The notes: generated from the letters alone by a model not told the origin. A stretch of 46,993 nucleotides of DNA from Chloroflexota bacterium (GCA_026713145.1 JAPOPA010000121.1:1-46993), one strand, 5' to 3'. Positions 17,725 to 27,295 are shown, counted from the stretch's first letter. Made by a program: numbers and translations.

Positions 17725-18870
17725 TCAGGTGCCCTCGATGAAGCCGGGCGGGGCGTCGGTCGCGTGGGTCATGTCGCCCGGTTCGTAGCGCGGGCCGTCG
17801 TAGATCACGCCTCCATATACGACCGTTTCAGGCAGGATGCGCTGCGTGCCGATGCGTTTCTCGTGCAGCACGTCGAAATACTCGAACCGGCCCTCGGCCA
17901 GCTCGCTGATCGTGACGTCGGCCTTCGCGCCGGGCTTGAGCGTGCCGATGGTACCCTGTTGACGAAGGGCCTTCGCAGGGACTGTCGTGGACATCTCGAT
18001 CACCTCGTCGAGCGAAAGGCCCAGCGCCAGCATCTTCGACATCGTCGTCGGCATATCGTATGTCGGACCGTCCACATTCATTCTGTGCACATCGGTGCTG
18101 ATCGTTGTTGGCTTGAGGCCCTTTTCGAGGGCGTACTCCATCGTGCGGAACGCAAACCCGCGGGCGCCGTGTCCGATGTCGAGATATACGCCTCGCTCAA
18201 CGGCGTCCCACACTGCTGGCCAGACCTCTCCCCGGTGGTCCCACAGGGGGTAGCGGAAGGAAGCGTGGAATGTGTGAGTGACGATGTCGCCGGGGTTCAT
18301 GTAGTCGAGGAGTTGCGGGATGGGCGCGCCGTAGGCTTCGGCCATGAGGATGCCGCCCGCGAAGTCCGCCGCCTCGCGTGCGAGTGGCAGCGTGACGTAG
18401 TGCTGTGAGTGGTGGTATTTCATGCCGATGAGCACGTCGTCGTACTGTTTGATGACGGACGCCGCCTCCTCGACCGTGGCAGGATCGGGCCCGTAGGGCA
18501 TGGGCATCCGGATCAGGGCGTATATCCGCGTTTTGGCCTCGGCGATGTCCGTCTCCCAGTAGTGCGGGAACTCGCTTGGCGTAGCGGTCCCGGCGTCGAG
18601 GACGGTCGTGCAACCGTACGCGAGGCTCGTCGTGTCGACATCGAGGCTCGGCAGCTTTGGGCTGGAGACGAAGTTGTGCGTGTGCAGGTCGATGAACCCC
18701 GGGGTCACGTGTTTGCCGGCGGGGTCGATCACCTTGTCGGCGTTCGCCTCGTTCAGTCCGACTCCCACCGCGGCGATCCTGTCACCGGAAATTGCCACGT
18801 CGGCGATGCCGTGCAGACCCTGGCTTGGATCAACAACGGTGCCGCGCCGAATCAGCAGGTCCCACCTCAT
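17725..18870 (-). CDS. Amidohydrolase/deacetylase-family metallohydrolase (dihydroorotase-like)
   Basis: 381 residues, amidohydrolase superfamily. The N-terminal beta-sandwich part (LLIRRGTVVDPSQGL) leads to metal-binding HxH in PGFIDLHTH (residues ~59-63). Further expected ligands are the Lys in IGMKYHHSQ, the His in THTFHA and IGHG, and the Asp in ISTDVH. The C-terminus has LKPGAKADVTI and TVVYGGVIYDGP, typical of the family. Members hydrolyse cyclic amides or N-acyl groups; dihydroorotase proper is unlikely without pyrimidine genes nearby. GAGGAGG precedes the ATG. It is the last of a minus-strand run of small-molecule enzymes that begins at 21972. Confidence 0.85.
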   Translation of the reverse strand: MRWDLLIRRGTVVDPSQGLHGIADVAISGDRIAAVGVGLNEANADKVIDPAGKHVTPGFIDLHTHNFVSSPKLPSLDVDTTSLAYGCTTVLDAGTATPSEFPHYWETDIAEAKTRIYALIRMPMPYGPDPATVEEAASVIKQYDDVLIGMKYHHSQHYVTLPLAREAADFAGGILMAEAYGAPIPQLLDYMNPGDIVTHTFHASFRYPLWDHRGEVWPAVWDAVERGVYLDIGHGARGFAFRTMEYALEKGLKPTTISTDVHRMNVDGPTYDMPTTMSKMLALGLSLDEVIEMSTTVPAKALRQQGTIGTLKPGAKADVTISELAEGRFEYFDVLHEKRIGTQRILPETVVYGGVIYDGPRYEPGDMTHATDAPPGFIEGT

Positions 18871-18943
18871 AATATGCGGCCTCCTCTGAAAGTTATTGGT
18901 CTTCGTATGGCGGAACGGCGTTCTTCATGTAGGAACGCAACGT

Positions 18944-19771
18944 TCATCCCCATGTGACCACACGTTTGTCGGTATCGGACATGGCGAAGAAGATGCCCTG
19001 CGTGATGCGGTTGCGCGGACCGTACATGGGGGCGATGTCGTGGAAAATCTCCGGGTGGAAGATGTACAGGTCGCCCTCCCGGGGGACGATCGTAGAGAGC
19101 GGCGAACCCTCTACCAGCGAGGGTGGGTATCCCGTCGCTCCATCCACCCTTCGAGCATCGTCGTCCGGCGTCCAGCGGCGTCTATAGACGTGAAGCTCCC
19201 CTCCCGACTCCGCCATCGGAAGACAGACGAGGGCCGAGAACTGCGTAGGGAACTGCGAGACCATCCAGCCCTTGAAGTATTCCATGGCGCTATCGCGGTG
19301 GAGGGCTGCGGAGTCGCCCTCGACGGCGATGCGTATGACGGCGTCGGAGTACCGCTCGCCGTGCTCTTCGGGGACGATAACCTCGCGGTCGGGGAGGAGT
19401 CTGCCGATCATCTCCCGCACCATGATTCTGGCATCGGGCAGACCGTCGTAGAGCCGCTCGAACTTGTCATCGGAGAGGCGGGACTCGCGGAAGAAGCCCT
19501 CCCGGTCACCGACGTACCGTCCAAGACCCGGCCCTATGTAGCGCAGCTCCAGCTTGTCGCCGCCGGTCGTGAAATACTGCTTCACATCGACCAGGCCGGT
19601 GGTGTCGGCCTCGATGCGACGGACGACTTCTTCGCAGTAATCGAGGGGATAGAATCCCCGTATGACCACTGCGGAATACTTGAGATCGGCCATCTGCTGG
19701 AGGATGTTCGGGTAGTCGCGCACGACGGCGTCCGGGGTGGTTACTACGATGTTCCAGGTGTCGTCAGTCAT
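18944..19771 (-). CDS. 2-oxoglutarate/Fe(II)-dependent oxygenase-like protein
   Basis: 275 residues from the ATG at 19771 (GGAGGG upstream; the frame extends to 19813 but without support). Residues of the facial triad are visible: His and Asp in ALHRDS, then a distal His in FHPEIFHDIAPM followed by Arg in NRITQGIFFAM, the expected 2-oxoglutarate ligand. The product would hydroxylate a small molecule using O2 and 2-oxoglutarate. The substrate is unknown. It lies 73 bp upstream of the amidohydrolase on the same strand, so the two may act in one catabolic route. A second, unrelated PhyH-type oxygenase lies at 29443. Confidence 0.75.
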   Translation of the reverse strand: MTDDTWNIVVTTPDAVVRDYPNILQQMADLKYSAVVIRGFYPLDYCEEVVRRIEADTTGLVDVKQYFTTGGDKLELRYIGPGLGRYVGDREGFFRESRLSDDKFERLYDGLPDARIMVREMIGRLLPDREVIVPEEHGERYSDAVIRIAVEGDSAALHRDSAMEYFKGWMVSQFPTQFSALVCLPMAESGGELHVYRRRWTPDDDARRVDGATGYPPSLVEGSPLSTIVPREGDLYIFHPEIFHDIAPMYGPRNRITQGIFFAMSDTDKRVVTWG

Positions 19772-19872
19772 TGGACGCCCTCCGCGCATTTGGCGCGACC
19801 ATCCTACACGCAACGGCGCGAATTTGCAGGTCTGAGAGAGGGGCTATAAAGGGGAGAAGGGCGAGCGGAGGG

Positions 19873-20433
19873 CTATCCGAGAGCCTCGTCGACCTGCAGG
19901 CGCAGGCCTTCCACGGCCAGGGACACGATCTCTTGTCCTCGAGTCACGACTCGCTCCTGGCCGTATCCATCGGCATGAGGCTCCGTGAAGACCGTGACCG
20001 TCTGGGCTTGGACATCGATCAGCCACGCTTCGGGGATTCCGGCCCTCCCGTAGAGGGGCATCTTTTCGTCACGGTCATAACGTAACGATGTGTCCGCGAC
20101 CTCGATCGTCAGTAGCACGTCGGCGGGCGTCGGGTGTTGGTTGCCGTAGTAGTCGCCTCGGTACCGCAGGACCGTTACGTCGGGCTGCGGCTCGTTGAAA
20201 TCGTCCAACCGTATTGGGTTCTGCACCCGAACGATTGCAAGTCCGGCAGGTAGCCGGCTCAATGCCGAGTTCAGCCGGTCTACGATGCTTGCATGAGGTG
20301 GATAAATAGGTGGCATTCTCTTGATCTCCCCGCCGACCAGTTCCACGCGGACGTCGGGGGGCAAGATTCCTACCTCACCCATGCGGTAATACTCTTCTGC
20401 TGTGAACCGGTATGTCTGTGGCGCTACAACCAT
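19873..20433 (-). CDS. Uma2-family (DUF820) putative endonuclease
   Basis: 186 residues with the Uma2 pattern: FTAEEYYRMGEVGIL, RVELVGGEIKRM, the catalytic-type PQPDVTVLR, then LLTIEVADTSLRYDRDEKMPLYGRAGIPEAWLID. This PD-(D/E)XK-like family is expanded in Chloroflexota and Cyanobacteria, usually as scattered single genes of unproven function. There is no ribosome site; instead a TATAAT lies six bases before the ATG, consistent with a leaderless message. Confidence 0.88.
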   Translation of the reverse strand: MVVAPQTYRFTAEEYYRMGEVGILPPDVRVELVGGEIKRMPPIYPPHASIVDRLNSALSRLPAGLAIVRVQNPIRLDDFNEPQPDVTVLRYRGDYYGNQHPTPADVLLTIEVADTSLRYDRDEKMPLYGRAGIPEAWLIDVQAQTVTVFTEPHADGYGQERVVTRGQEIVSLAVEGLRLQVDEALG

Positions 20434-20439
20434 AGGCCG

Positions 20440-20445
20440 ATTATA
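20440..20445 (-). promoter_or_regulatory. -10 box for a probably leaderless Uma2 transcript
   Basis: On the minus strand TATAAT is followed by CGGCCT and then the ATG at 20433. Transcription starting the usual six to seven bases after the box would begin at or next to the start codon. The -35 is weak. Confidence 0.4.
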
Positions 20446-20477
20446 CCATCCCGGATGAGTGGCGACGAAACTCCCGC

Positions 20478-21206
20478 CTACCGTCCCGCGCGCTCGACAA
20501 GAAGGTGGAAGAGGTTGTCGAAGTTTGGCGGGACCTCACGGGGGCGGTCGGGCCGGAACTGGACGCCGATGACGAGCGAATAGTCGGGGCTTTCGACCGC
20601 CTCGATGATCCCATCCTCGACGGCGTAAGCGGCGGTCATGAGGTCGGGGGACCGTTGCGCGTCTCGCATACCCATCCGATGGAGGCTGTTTACTCGCACG
20701 AAGCCGCCCGCGCCTACAATGGATGCCAGCTTGCTTCCAGGCGCGACGTAGATGTGGTGGCGGGCCGCTTTGTCGTCGTCGCCGTCGTGGTCGGTTACGG
20801 GCCGAGGCCCCTTGCCTCCCATGGCAATGTTGAGCGAGTGCATCCCGTCACCGACGGCGATGACCGGCAGATCGAAGTCGAGCACGGTGGGCAGGAGGCG
20901 GGTCATGGTGTCGTTGAGCACTAGAGACGCGCCGTTGTTGAAGTCGGCGGGGGCGTTCCCCAGCAGAAGCCCTCCTACGATACCAAGCTGATCGTGTCGC
21001 TCGATCGAGTCGGGCGTGATGAGGAGCGGTACGCCTCCGCAGCGGCTGATGAGGTCGCTATAGAGCCGACCATCGTCGTCGGAGCCGGCGGTAATGGCGA
21101 TTACGGGTTGATTGGGCAATGAAGGGCGAGAGTCACGTGGTTTCACCAATTGTACAGGAACTCTCGCGGCATGCGCCGCCGGCCTGTTCAGCAAGACCCA
21201 GCACAC
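20478..21206 (-). CDS. Class I glutamine amidotransferase-like (peptidase C26) protein lacking the catalytic triad
   Basis: The fold pattern matches gamma-glutamyl-GABA hydrolases: VIAITAGSDDDGRLYSDLISRCGGVPLLI at the start, GGLLLGNAPADF, and a nucleophile-elbow region. The key residues differ. PVIAVGDGMHSLN stands where family members have GICRGMQ, so Cys is Gly. QFRPD replaces QWHPE, so the catalytic His and Glu are Arg and Asp. It should therefore be inactive as a hydrolase and may bind ligand or a partner. The GTG at 21206 is the longest start; a GTG at 21146 is closer to the usual N-terminus. It follows the creatininase gene by 22 bp, likely in one operon. Confidence 0.7.
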   Translation of the reverse strand: MCWVLLNRPAAHAARVPVQLVKPRDSRPSLPNQPVIAITAGSDDDGRLYSDLISRCGGVPLLITPDSIERHDQLGIVGGLLLGNAPADFNNGASLVLNDTMTRLLPTVLDFDLPVIAVGDGMHSLNIAMGGKGPRPVTDHDGDDDKAARHHIYVAPGSKLASIVGAGGFVRVNSLHRMGMRDAQRSPDLMTAAYAVEDGIIEAVESPDYSLVIGVQFRPDRPREVPPNFDNLFHLLVERAGR

Positions 21207-21228
21207 CCAGCACCACGAACCTGGTTCT

Positions 21229-21972
21229 CTACCGCTTTGGGATGTTCAGGCTAGGCGTCGGACTCTCATCCGAATCGCCGGCGATCATGCCCTCTAGGAG
21301 CTCTACGACGCCGTCGATGGTCTTCTCTGTTAGTTGGCGCCCCTTGTCGGCGGTGGCGGCGGAGGCGCCTTCGTCCTCGGAGTGGGAGATGTCCTCGACT
21401 CGCACGTTCTCAGGGAAGAGGTGCATTGCCATGGACGTCTCAAACTCGCGGGCGTGGCTCGGGTAGCCAGGCTTGGACTGGATGGAGTTGACGATCTCGT
21501 GGGTCAGCACGTCCCAGTAGTTGTGGAACCGCAGATCGATGTCGCCGTGCTCGCGTTCGAAGAACATCTGCCACTGGCTCATCACGCCGTAGATCGGACG
21601 GCGGTTGCCCCCGTGCCCGTTGAGGATGAGGACCTTGCGGATGCCGTGTCGCATCAGCGTCTCCACGGTGTCGAAGACCACGGCGAGCCAAGTGCTCGGC
21701 TTGACCGTCAGGGTGCCGACGGAGTGCATGTGGTGCTCGGCGATACCCACGTTGATGGGGACGGCCAGGACGACCTGTGGGTAGAGGCGCTCGGCGGCCA
21801 TCTCGGCGACGCGGGAACTGCTCGCGATGTCCTGCTCGAAGGCGAGGTGTTCGAGGTGCTGCTCGATGCTCCCTGTCGCCACGACGGCGACGTCGAACTT
21901 ACCCTCCTCGCGGGCCAGCCGGAATTCGCGCCGCGTGAATTTTTGTAAACGGAACTCGTTGGGAAGGGCCAT
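21229..21972 (-). CDS. Creatininase-family metal-dependent amidohydrolase
   Basis: 247 residues. The metal ligands of the family are visible: Glu37 and His39 in TGSIEQHLEHLAFEQD (with Asp48), NGHGGN near residue 120, and HAREFETS. The family includes creatinine amidohydrolase, 2-amino-5-formylamino-6-ribosylaminopyrimidinone formamide hydrolase and MftE. There is no mycofactocin or riboflavin context here, so an amide-hydrolysing catabolic role is the safer statement. GGAGGAG precedes the ATG. It is the first gene of the minus-strand run including the C26-like pseudoenzyme. Confidence 0.86.
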   Translation of the reverse strand: MALPNEFRLQKFTRREFRLAREEGKFDVAVVATGSIEQHLEHLAFEQDIASSSRVAEMAAERLYPQVVLAVPINVGIAEHHMHSVGTLTVKPSTWLAVVFDTVETLMRHGIRKVLILNGHGGNRRPIYGVMSQWQMFFEREHGDIDLRFHNYWDVLTHEIVNSIQSKPGYPSHAREFETSMAMHLFPENVRVEDISHSEDEGASAATADKGRQLTEKTIDGVVELLEGMIAGDSDESPTPSLNIPKR

Positions 21973-22046
21973 GATTTCTCCTCCGCGAGGATGTTACGCC
22001 GAACTTTACATGGGAAGCACGGGGTTGGGAACCCCAAGAGCATCCG

Positions 22047-23423
22047 TCAAAGATTGTTGTCCAGTTTCTTGAGCTCGGCTTCAACTTTGTCTCTGTCGTG
22101 CCCAAGTTCAAGGGCCCTGTTGAGGTCTGAACGCGCATTCGACGCGTCGCCGAGCGATGAGTGGGCTAAGCCTCTGCCGAAGTATGCGGAGGGATCGTTC
22201 TCATCGAGACGGATGGCGGAGGCGTGATCTTCAATAGCCCTACCGTATTCGCCCTGCATGTAGTAAGCGAACCCCCGGTCAACGTACGTTTGCGGGTATT
22301 CGGGAGAATTGTCGATGGCGGAACTGTAGTCTTGAATTGCTTTGTCATATTCGCCCTGCATGTAGTAGGCGTTCCCCCGGTACCTATAGCCAGCAGTGTA
22401 ATCGGGAGATTTGTCGATTGCGGTGCTGTAGTCTTGAATTGCTTTATCATATTCGCCGATGTCGTAGTAGGCCCTGCCCCGGTTCCTATAGGCAACGTTG
22501 TACGGACGGATTGCGATTGCCTTGCCGTAGTCCTGAATGGCTCTCTCGTATTCGCCCTTTAGATAGTAGACACTCCCACGATTTCCGTACGCCCATCGGA
22601 AGTTGGGATTGAGGCTTATCGCCTTGTCAAAGTCCCGTAGCGCCTTGTCGTACTCCTCCGTCTCAATGAAAGCGGAGCCTCGAGAGTTATGGGCACTAAC
22701 CGAGTTAGGATCGAGGCGTATAGCAGCGTCCAAGTCGCGAATGGCAATGTCCAGCTCGCCGCTCTGGTAGTGCACGAATGAGCGACTGATAAGAGTCTCC
22801 GGATTGCCCGGGGCAAGTTCAATCACGGAGTTCAGATCCTGAAGACGCTTGTCGAATTCATGCAAACCGTTATATGCATACGCACGCTCAAGAAGTGCAT
22901 CCACGTCCTGGGAGTCGCGGCCGATTGACTCGGTGAGATGCTTGACTGCCGTGTCGTACTCCCGCACGGCCCTGTCCCTCTGCATCCAAAAGTCGTAGGC
23001 CTCTCCTCGACCAATGTAGGCGCTCGCGTTGGACGGATCGAGGTCGATGGCCTTTGTGAAGTCTGCAACCGCCTGTTCAAGTAAGCCTTCGTCTCCGCCG
23101 GCAGGGCCACTGTATGCATACAGGGACACGTAGGCGACTCCACGCTTGACGTAGGAGTCGACGTTGGTGGAGTCATTTCTGATTTGCTCGCTCAACGTCT
23201 CAATGTTCTTTTCCACCATCGATTCGAATCCGGCGGGATCCATCTCCCCCAGGTCCATGTAACCATCGACGTTTGAGGGCAAGTCTTCGAACGGGTCGGA
23301 GTCAGACGTGGACTTCGGCGCAGGGTCGTCGCCGCACGCGACTAAGACGGCGGCGAGTGCCAGGCTACAGAGCGTCGCTCGTGTCCACGGAGCAAGTATT
23401 TTTGGTAAAGCCAATTTCATCAT
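22047..23423 (-). CDS. TPR-repeat lipoprotein, array member 1
   Basis: 458 residues. The signal peptide ends in a lipobox (LVAC) followed by GDDPAPK. A linker precedes about ten tetratricopeptide repeats, many of the form EYDKAIQDYSTAID, spanning residue ~75 to near the end. TPR solenoids bind proteins or peptides; as a lipoprotein it would face the outside of the cytoplasmic membrane. Last and most diverged of five tandem paralogues on this strand. Its ATG overlaps the stop of the preceding member by four bases (ATGA), so translation is coupled. The tail ARSDLNRALELGHDRDKVEAEL is shared by the whole array. Confidence 0.88.
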   Translation of the reverse strand: MMKLALPKILAPWTRATLCSLALAAVLVACGDDPAPKSTSDSDPFEDLPSNVDGYMDLGEMDPAGFESMVEKNIETLSEQIRNDSTNVDSYVKRGVAYVSLYAYSGPAGGDEGLLEQAVADFTKAIDLDPSNASAYIGRGEAYDFWMQRDRAVREYDTAVKHLTESIGRDSQDVDALLERAYAYNGLHEFDKRLQDLNSVIELAPGNPETLISRSFVHYQSGELDIAIRDLDAAIRLDPNSVSAHNSRGSAFIETEEYDKALRDFDKAISLNPNFRWAYGNRGSVYYLKGEYERAIQDYGKAIAIRPYNVAYRNRGRAYYDIGEYDKAIQDYSTAIDKSPDYTAGYRYRGNAYYMQGEYDKAIQDYSSAIDNSPEYPQTYVDRGFAYYMQGEYGRAIEDHASAIRLDENDPSAYFGRGLAHSSLGDASNARSDLNRALELGHDRDKVEAELKKLDNNL

Positions 23424-24625
23424 CGGTCGTCGTCCAGCTTCTTGAGCTCAGCTTCAACTTCGTCCCGGTTGTATCCCAGTTCAAGGGCCTTGTTGAGGTC
23501 CGACCGCGCCTTCAAGGTGTCACCTAGAGACGAGTGGGCCAGTCCACGTTCAAAGTATATTTGAGGGTTGTTGGGAAGGCGATTGATAGCAAGGTCAAGA
23601 TCCTCAATCGCTCTGTCATATTCGCCTTTCAGGCGGAAGGTGCGTCCTCGATTGGCATAGGCAGCGATGTACGGCTCAATCTCGATTGCTTTGTCAAAGT
23701 CCTCGATGGCCTTGTCGTACTCACCCATTTCACCGTAGACACTTCCTCGATTGCCATACGCCAAACGATATTTCGGGTTCAGACTGATTGCCTTGTCGAG
23801 GTCTTCAATTGCCTTGTCATGTTGCCCGGCACGAGCGTATATGCTACCTCGAGTGTTGTATGAGTGGGCGAAGTTTGGATCGAGAAGAATGACCATGCCG
23901 AAGTCCTCGATCACCTTGTCGTCCTCCCGCTTTGCTAAGTAGGCAGACGCTCGAGCGAAATAGGCGAGCGAATTGCCGGGGTCGAGTCTGATCGCGGCGT
24001 CGAGGTCCTGAATGGCTTTATCGGGTTCACGGGTTAGTGAATAGACCTTCGCTCGATGAATGTATGCCTCAACATCGTTGGAATCGAGATAGATAGATTC
24101 GTTGAGGAGCTCCAGCGCCGTCCGGTAGTCCTCGTCGGCCTTCTCGCGCTCTTCGCCAAGGCCGTAAGCTCTGCCTCGACCGATGTAAGCCTTGACGTTG
24201 CTCGGGTCGAGGTCAATGGCACTCGTGAAGTCATCCACGGCTTGTTCAACAGCGTCTTCGTCCCGGTCAGGTGGCCTGCCGCTATAGACGTAGATGGCCG
24301 TGTAGACGGCTCCTCGCTTCACGTAGGCGTCGACGTTGGCGGAGTCTCTTGCGATCTCGTCACTCAACGTCTCAGCAGCCTTTTCGAACGTTAAGTCGCG
24401 ACCGGCGGGGTCCTCCTCGGCCAGACGCCTGTAGTCGTCAAAGCTAGAGGGCGTGGCCTGCGATAGCAGGGAAGTAGCAGTCGGCGTTGGGTCGTCGCCG
24501 CACGCGGCTAGCACCAATGCGAGTGCCAGGCTACACAGCGCCGCTTGGAGCCACATGGCCGAATTAGCGCACACGCTCCACGGAGCGAGTCTGGTTGGCC
24601 CCCTTTTGCGATAACCGTTAACCAT
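23420..24625 (-). CDS. TPR-repeat lipoprotein, array member 2
   Basis: 401 residues, signal peptide with VLAAC lipobox, then around eight TPRs (e.g. EYDKAIEDFDKAIE). Compared with members 3 and 4, whose start is MLAPWSV, the equivalent ATG here has become AGA, and the gene now starts 12 codons upstream (MVNGYRKRGPTR before LAPWSV). That start overlaps the stop of member 3 by eight bases. It is about 50 residues shorter than members 1, 4 and 5, apparently by loss of one or two repeats near the C-terminus. Confidence 0.87.
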   Translation of the reverse strand: MVNGYRKRGPTRLAPWSVCANSAMWLQAALCSLALALVLAACGDDPTPTATSLLSQATPSSFDDYRRLAEEDPAGRDLTFEKAAETLSDEIARDSANVDAYVKRGAVYTAIYVYSGRPPDRDEDAVEQAVDDFTSAIDLDPSNVKAYIGRGRAYGLGEEREKADEDYRTALELLNESIYLDSNDVEAYIHRAKVYSLTREPDKAIQDLDAAIRLDPGNSLAYFARASAYLAKREDDKVIEDFGMVILLDPNFAHSYNTRGSIYARAGQHDKAIEDLDKAISLNPKYRLAYGNRGSVYGEMGEYDKAIEDFDKAIEIEPYIAAYANRGRTFRLKGEYDRAIEDLDLAINRLPNNPQIYFERGLAHSSLGDTLKARSDLNKALELGYNRDEVEAELKKLDDDR

Positions 24626-25904
24626 TCTCTTCCAGTTTCTTGAGCTCGGCGAACGCGGCCTCTATTTCGTCCTTGTCGTACCCCAACTCGTGGGCCTTGT
24701 TGAAGTCCGACTGCGCCTTCAGCATATTCCCCTGCAACAAGTGGGCCCAACCCCGGCTGTAGTACGAATAGGCATTGTTATCGTCGAGGCCGATGGCGGT
24801 GTCGTAGTCTTCGATCGCCTTATTGTATTCACTCTTCATGTAGTAGGCGTACCCTCGGTCAACGTACGTCTGAGCGTGACCAGAATAGCTGCTGATGGCA
24901 TCATCAAAGTCCTCAATCGCTCTGCCGTATTCGCCTTTGAAAGAGTAGGCACGCCCTCTACCTGAATATGCAGCGGGGTACGGACGGATTTGGATGGCCT
25001 TATCAAAGTCCCGTATAGCCTTGTCGTATTCACCCATCTCGTTGTAGATATTTCCACGATTGCCTTACGCCCACCGAAAATTCGGACTCAGACTCATGAC
25101 TTTGTCGTAGTCTTGGAGGGCCTTGTCTAGTTCGCCTATTACGCGATACATGCCAGCTCGGTTGTTATAGGCGTGAACATGGTCTGGATCGAGAAGGATG
25201 GCCTTGTCATAATCTTCGATCGCCTTGCCATACTCGCCTTTCAGTGAATAGGAACGTGCGCGGGCGTAATGTATGTCGGGGTTGTCAGGATCGAGTTCAA
25301 GCGCAACATTGTAGTCTCGGATCGCATTCTCGTACTCCTCTTTGATCCTATAAACACTCGCCCGGTCTACGTACGCATCAACGTCTTTGGAATCGAGACC
25401 GATGGCTCGATTGAGGAGTTGAAGCGCCATGTCATAATCCTGGTTCGCTTGATCCGTCTGATTCCAACGATCGTAAGTCTCGCCTCGACCTATGTATGCG
25501 TCCACGTTGGCAGGATCAAGGTCGATGGCCTTAGCGAAGTCCTCAATCGGCTTTTCAAGTAAGCTCTCGTCACTGCCTCCACCACCACTATGATAGTGCT
25601 TGAGTGCGTAGGCGACTCCACGCTTCACGTAGAGATCGGCGTTGTTGGGGTCACGCTTAATGTCCACGCTCAACGCCTCAACAGCTTCTTCGACCATCGA
25701 CTCGCGTCCGGCGGGGTTCTCCTCGGCTAGACGGCCGTACTTTTCGAAGGTGGAGGGGAAGTCTTGCGACGGCGTGGCAACAAGCTCGGGTGTCGGCGCA
25801 GGGTCGTCGCCGCACGCGGCTAGCACCAATGCGAGTGCCAGGCTACACAGCGCCGCTCGCAACCACATGACCGAATCAGCGCACACACTCCACGGAGCTA
25901 GCAT
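24618..25904 (-). pseudogene. TPR-repeat lipoprotein, array member 3, interrupted by an in-frame stop
   Basis: Two frames in the same register make one gene. The 5' part (25065-25904, 279 residues) has the MLAPWSVCADSV signal peptide with LAAC lipobox and about six TPRs, and ends at FRWA. The 3' part (24618-25037) continues with MGEYDKAIRDFDKAIQ and three to four TPRs. Between them the paralogues read FRWAYGNRG, with TAC for Tyr; here the codon is TAA (25067-25065). One base change explains the break. The truncated lipoprotein may still be made, and the ATG at 25037 could restart translation without a signal peptide. A sequencing error is possible. Confidence 0.82.
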
Positions 25905-25929
25905 TGTTGGCCCCTCTATACGGTATCCG

Positions 25930-27270
25930 TCAACCGTTGTCTTCCAGTTTCTTGAGCTCGGCGAGCGCGGCCTCTATTTCGTCGATGTCGTACCCCAACT
26001 CAAGGGCCTTGTTGAAGTCTGTTCGCGCCTTCGACTCGTCGCCAAGTGACAAATTTGCCCAACCCCGGCTGTAGTGCGGATAGGCATCGTTCTCATCGAG
26101 ACTGATGGCGGCATCGTAGTCTTCGATCGCCTTATTGTATTCGCTGCTCATGTAGTAGGCGTCTCCTCGGTCAACGTAAGTTTGACGGTGACTGGGGTTG
26201 CGACTGATGGCAGTACTATAGTCGTCGATCGCCCTGTCATACTCACCTTTGTTGAAATAGGCCGCCGCTCGGCCCCTATAGGCAACAGTGTATGGACGGA
26301 TCGCGATGGCCCCGTCAAAGTCTTGAATGGCCCTGTCGTATTCCCCCAACGAAATGTAGACATCTCCTCGATTGCCGTACGCCCACCGAAAATTCGAATT
26401 CAGACGTATGACCGTTTCGTAGTCTGCAATTGCCTTGTCATATTCGTCCGCAAGAACATGCATAAACCCTCGCATGTTGTAAGCATGAACATGGTTTGGA
26501 TCGAGAAGGATGACCATGTCATAGTCTTCGATAGACTTGCCGTCCTCGCCCTTCTGTGCGTAGGCGTGTCCACGGATGTAAAAGGCTTCAGGGTTATCAG
26601 GGGCCAGCCTGATTGCTGCGTCGAGATCCTGGATTGCTTTATCAGGGTCACTCCTGAACCTATAGGCTTTCGCTCTAGCGATGTAAGTCTCCGCATCGTT
26701 GGAATTGGTGCCGATAGCTTCGCTGAGGAGTTGGATCGCCGTGTCGTACTCTTGTCTCGCTCTATCCAACTGCTTCCAACGATAGAAGGCATCCCCTCGA
26801 CCTATGTATGCGTTCGCGTTCGACGGATCGAGGTCGATGGCTTTCGCGAAGTCTGCCATCGCTTGTTCAATAAAGCCTTCGTCACTGTCCGGCCAACTGT
26901 AGTAGTACATGGCCGTGTATGCGACTCCTCGCCTCACGTAGGCGTCGACGTTCGTGGAGTCTCCCAGTATGTACTCGTTCAAAGTCTCAACAGCGTTTTC
27001 GATCATCGCCTCACGACCGGTGGGGTCCAGCTCGGCCAGGATAGTGTACTCAAAGGAGGTGGAGGGCAAGTCTCGCCAGAGTTGGGAAGCAGCGGTATGA
27101 GTAGCGGCTGCGGGTACCGGCGTGGCAGGCGCAGGAGTCGGAGGCAGGGGCTCGGGTGTCGGCGCAGGGTCGTCGCCACAGGCGGCTAGCACCAAGGCGA
27201 GCGCCAGGCTACACAGCGCCGCACTAAGCCATATGACCGAACTAGCGAACACGCTCCACGGAGCTAGCAT
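25930..27270 (-). CDS. TPR-repeat lipoprotein, array member 4
   Basis: 446 residues from the ATG at 27270 (GAGGGG seven bases upstream). The frame is open to 27480 but the extra N-terminus is out-of-family. The signal peptide ends in LAAC (Cys31); a Pro/Thr-rich linker (PTPEPLPPTPAPATPVP) then leads to about ten TPRs. The 25-bp spacer ahead of it (GGATACCGTATAGAGGGGCC) is the same as the one before member 3, showing that the duplicated unit was gene plus spacer. Confidence 0.9.
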   Translation of the reverse strand: MLAPWSVFASSVIWLSAALCSLALALVLAACGDDPAPTPEPLPPTPAPATPVPAAATHTAASQLWRDLPSTSFEYTILAELDPTGREAMIENAVETLNEYILGDSTNVDAYVRRGVAYTAMYYYSWPDSDEGFIEQAMADFAKAIDLDPSNANAYIGRGDAFYRWKQLDRARQEYDTAIQLLSEAIGTNSNDAETYIARAKAYRFRSDPDKAIQDLDAAIRLAPDNPEAFYIRGHAYAQKGEDGKSIEDYDMVILLDPNHVHAYNMRGFMHVLADEYDKAIADYETVIRLNSNFRWAYGNRGDVYISLGEYDRAIQDFDGAIAIRPYTVAYRGRAAAYFNKGEYDRAIDDYSTAISRNPSHRQTYVDRGDAYYMSSEYNKAIEDYDAAISLDENDAYPHYSRGWANLSLGDESKARTDFNKALELGYDIDEIEAALAELKKLEDNG

Positions 27271-27295
27271 TGTTGGCCCCTCTATACGGTATCCG

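Noticed and set aside
26074-27189. 371-codon plus-strand frame
   Set aside because: Antisense to TPR array member 4; repeats seen in it mirror the TPR periodicity.
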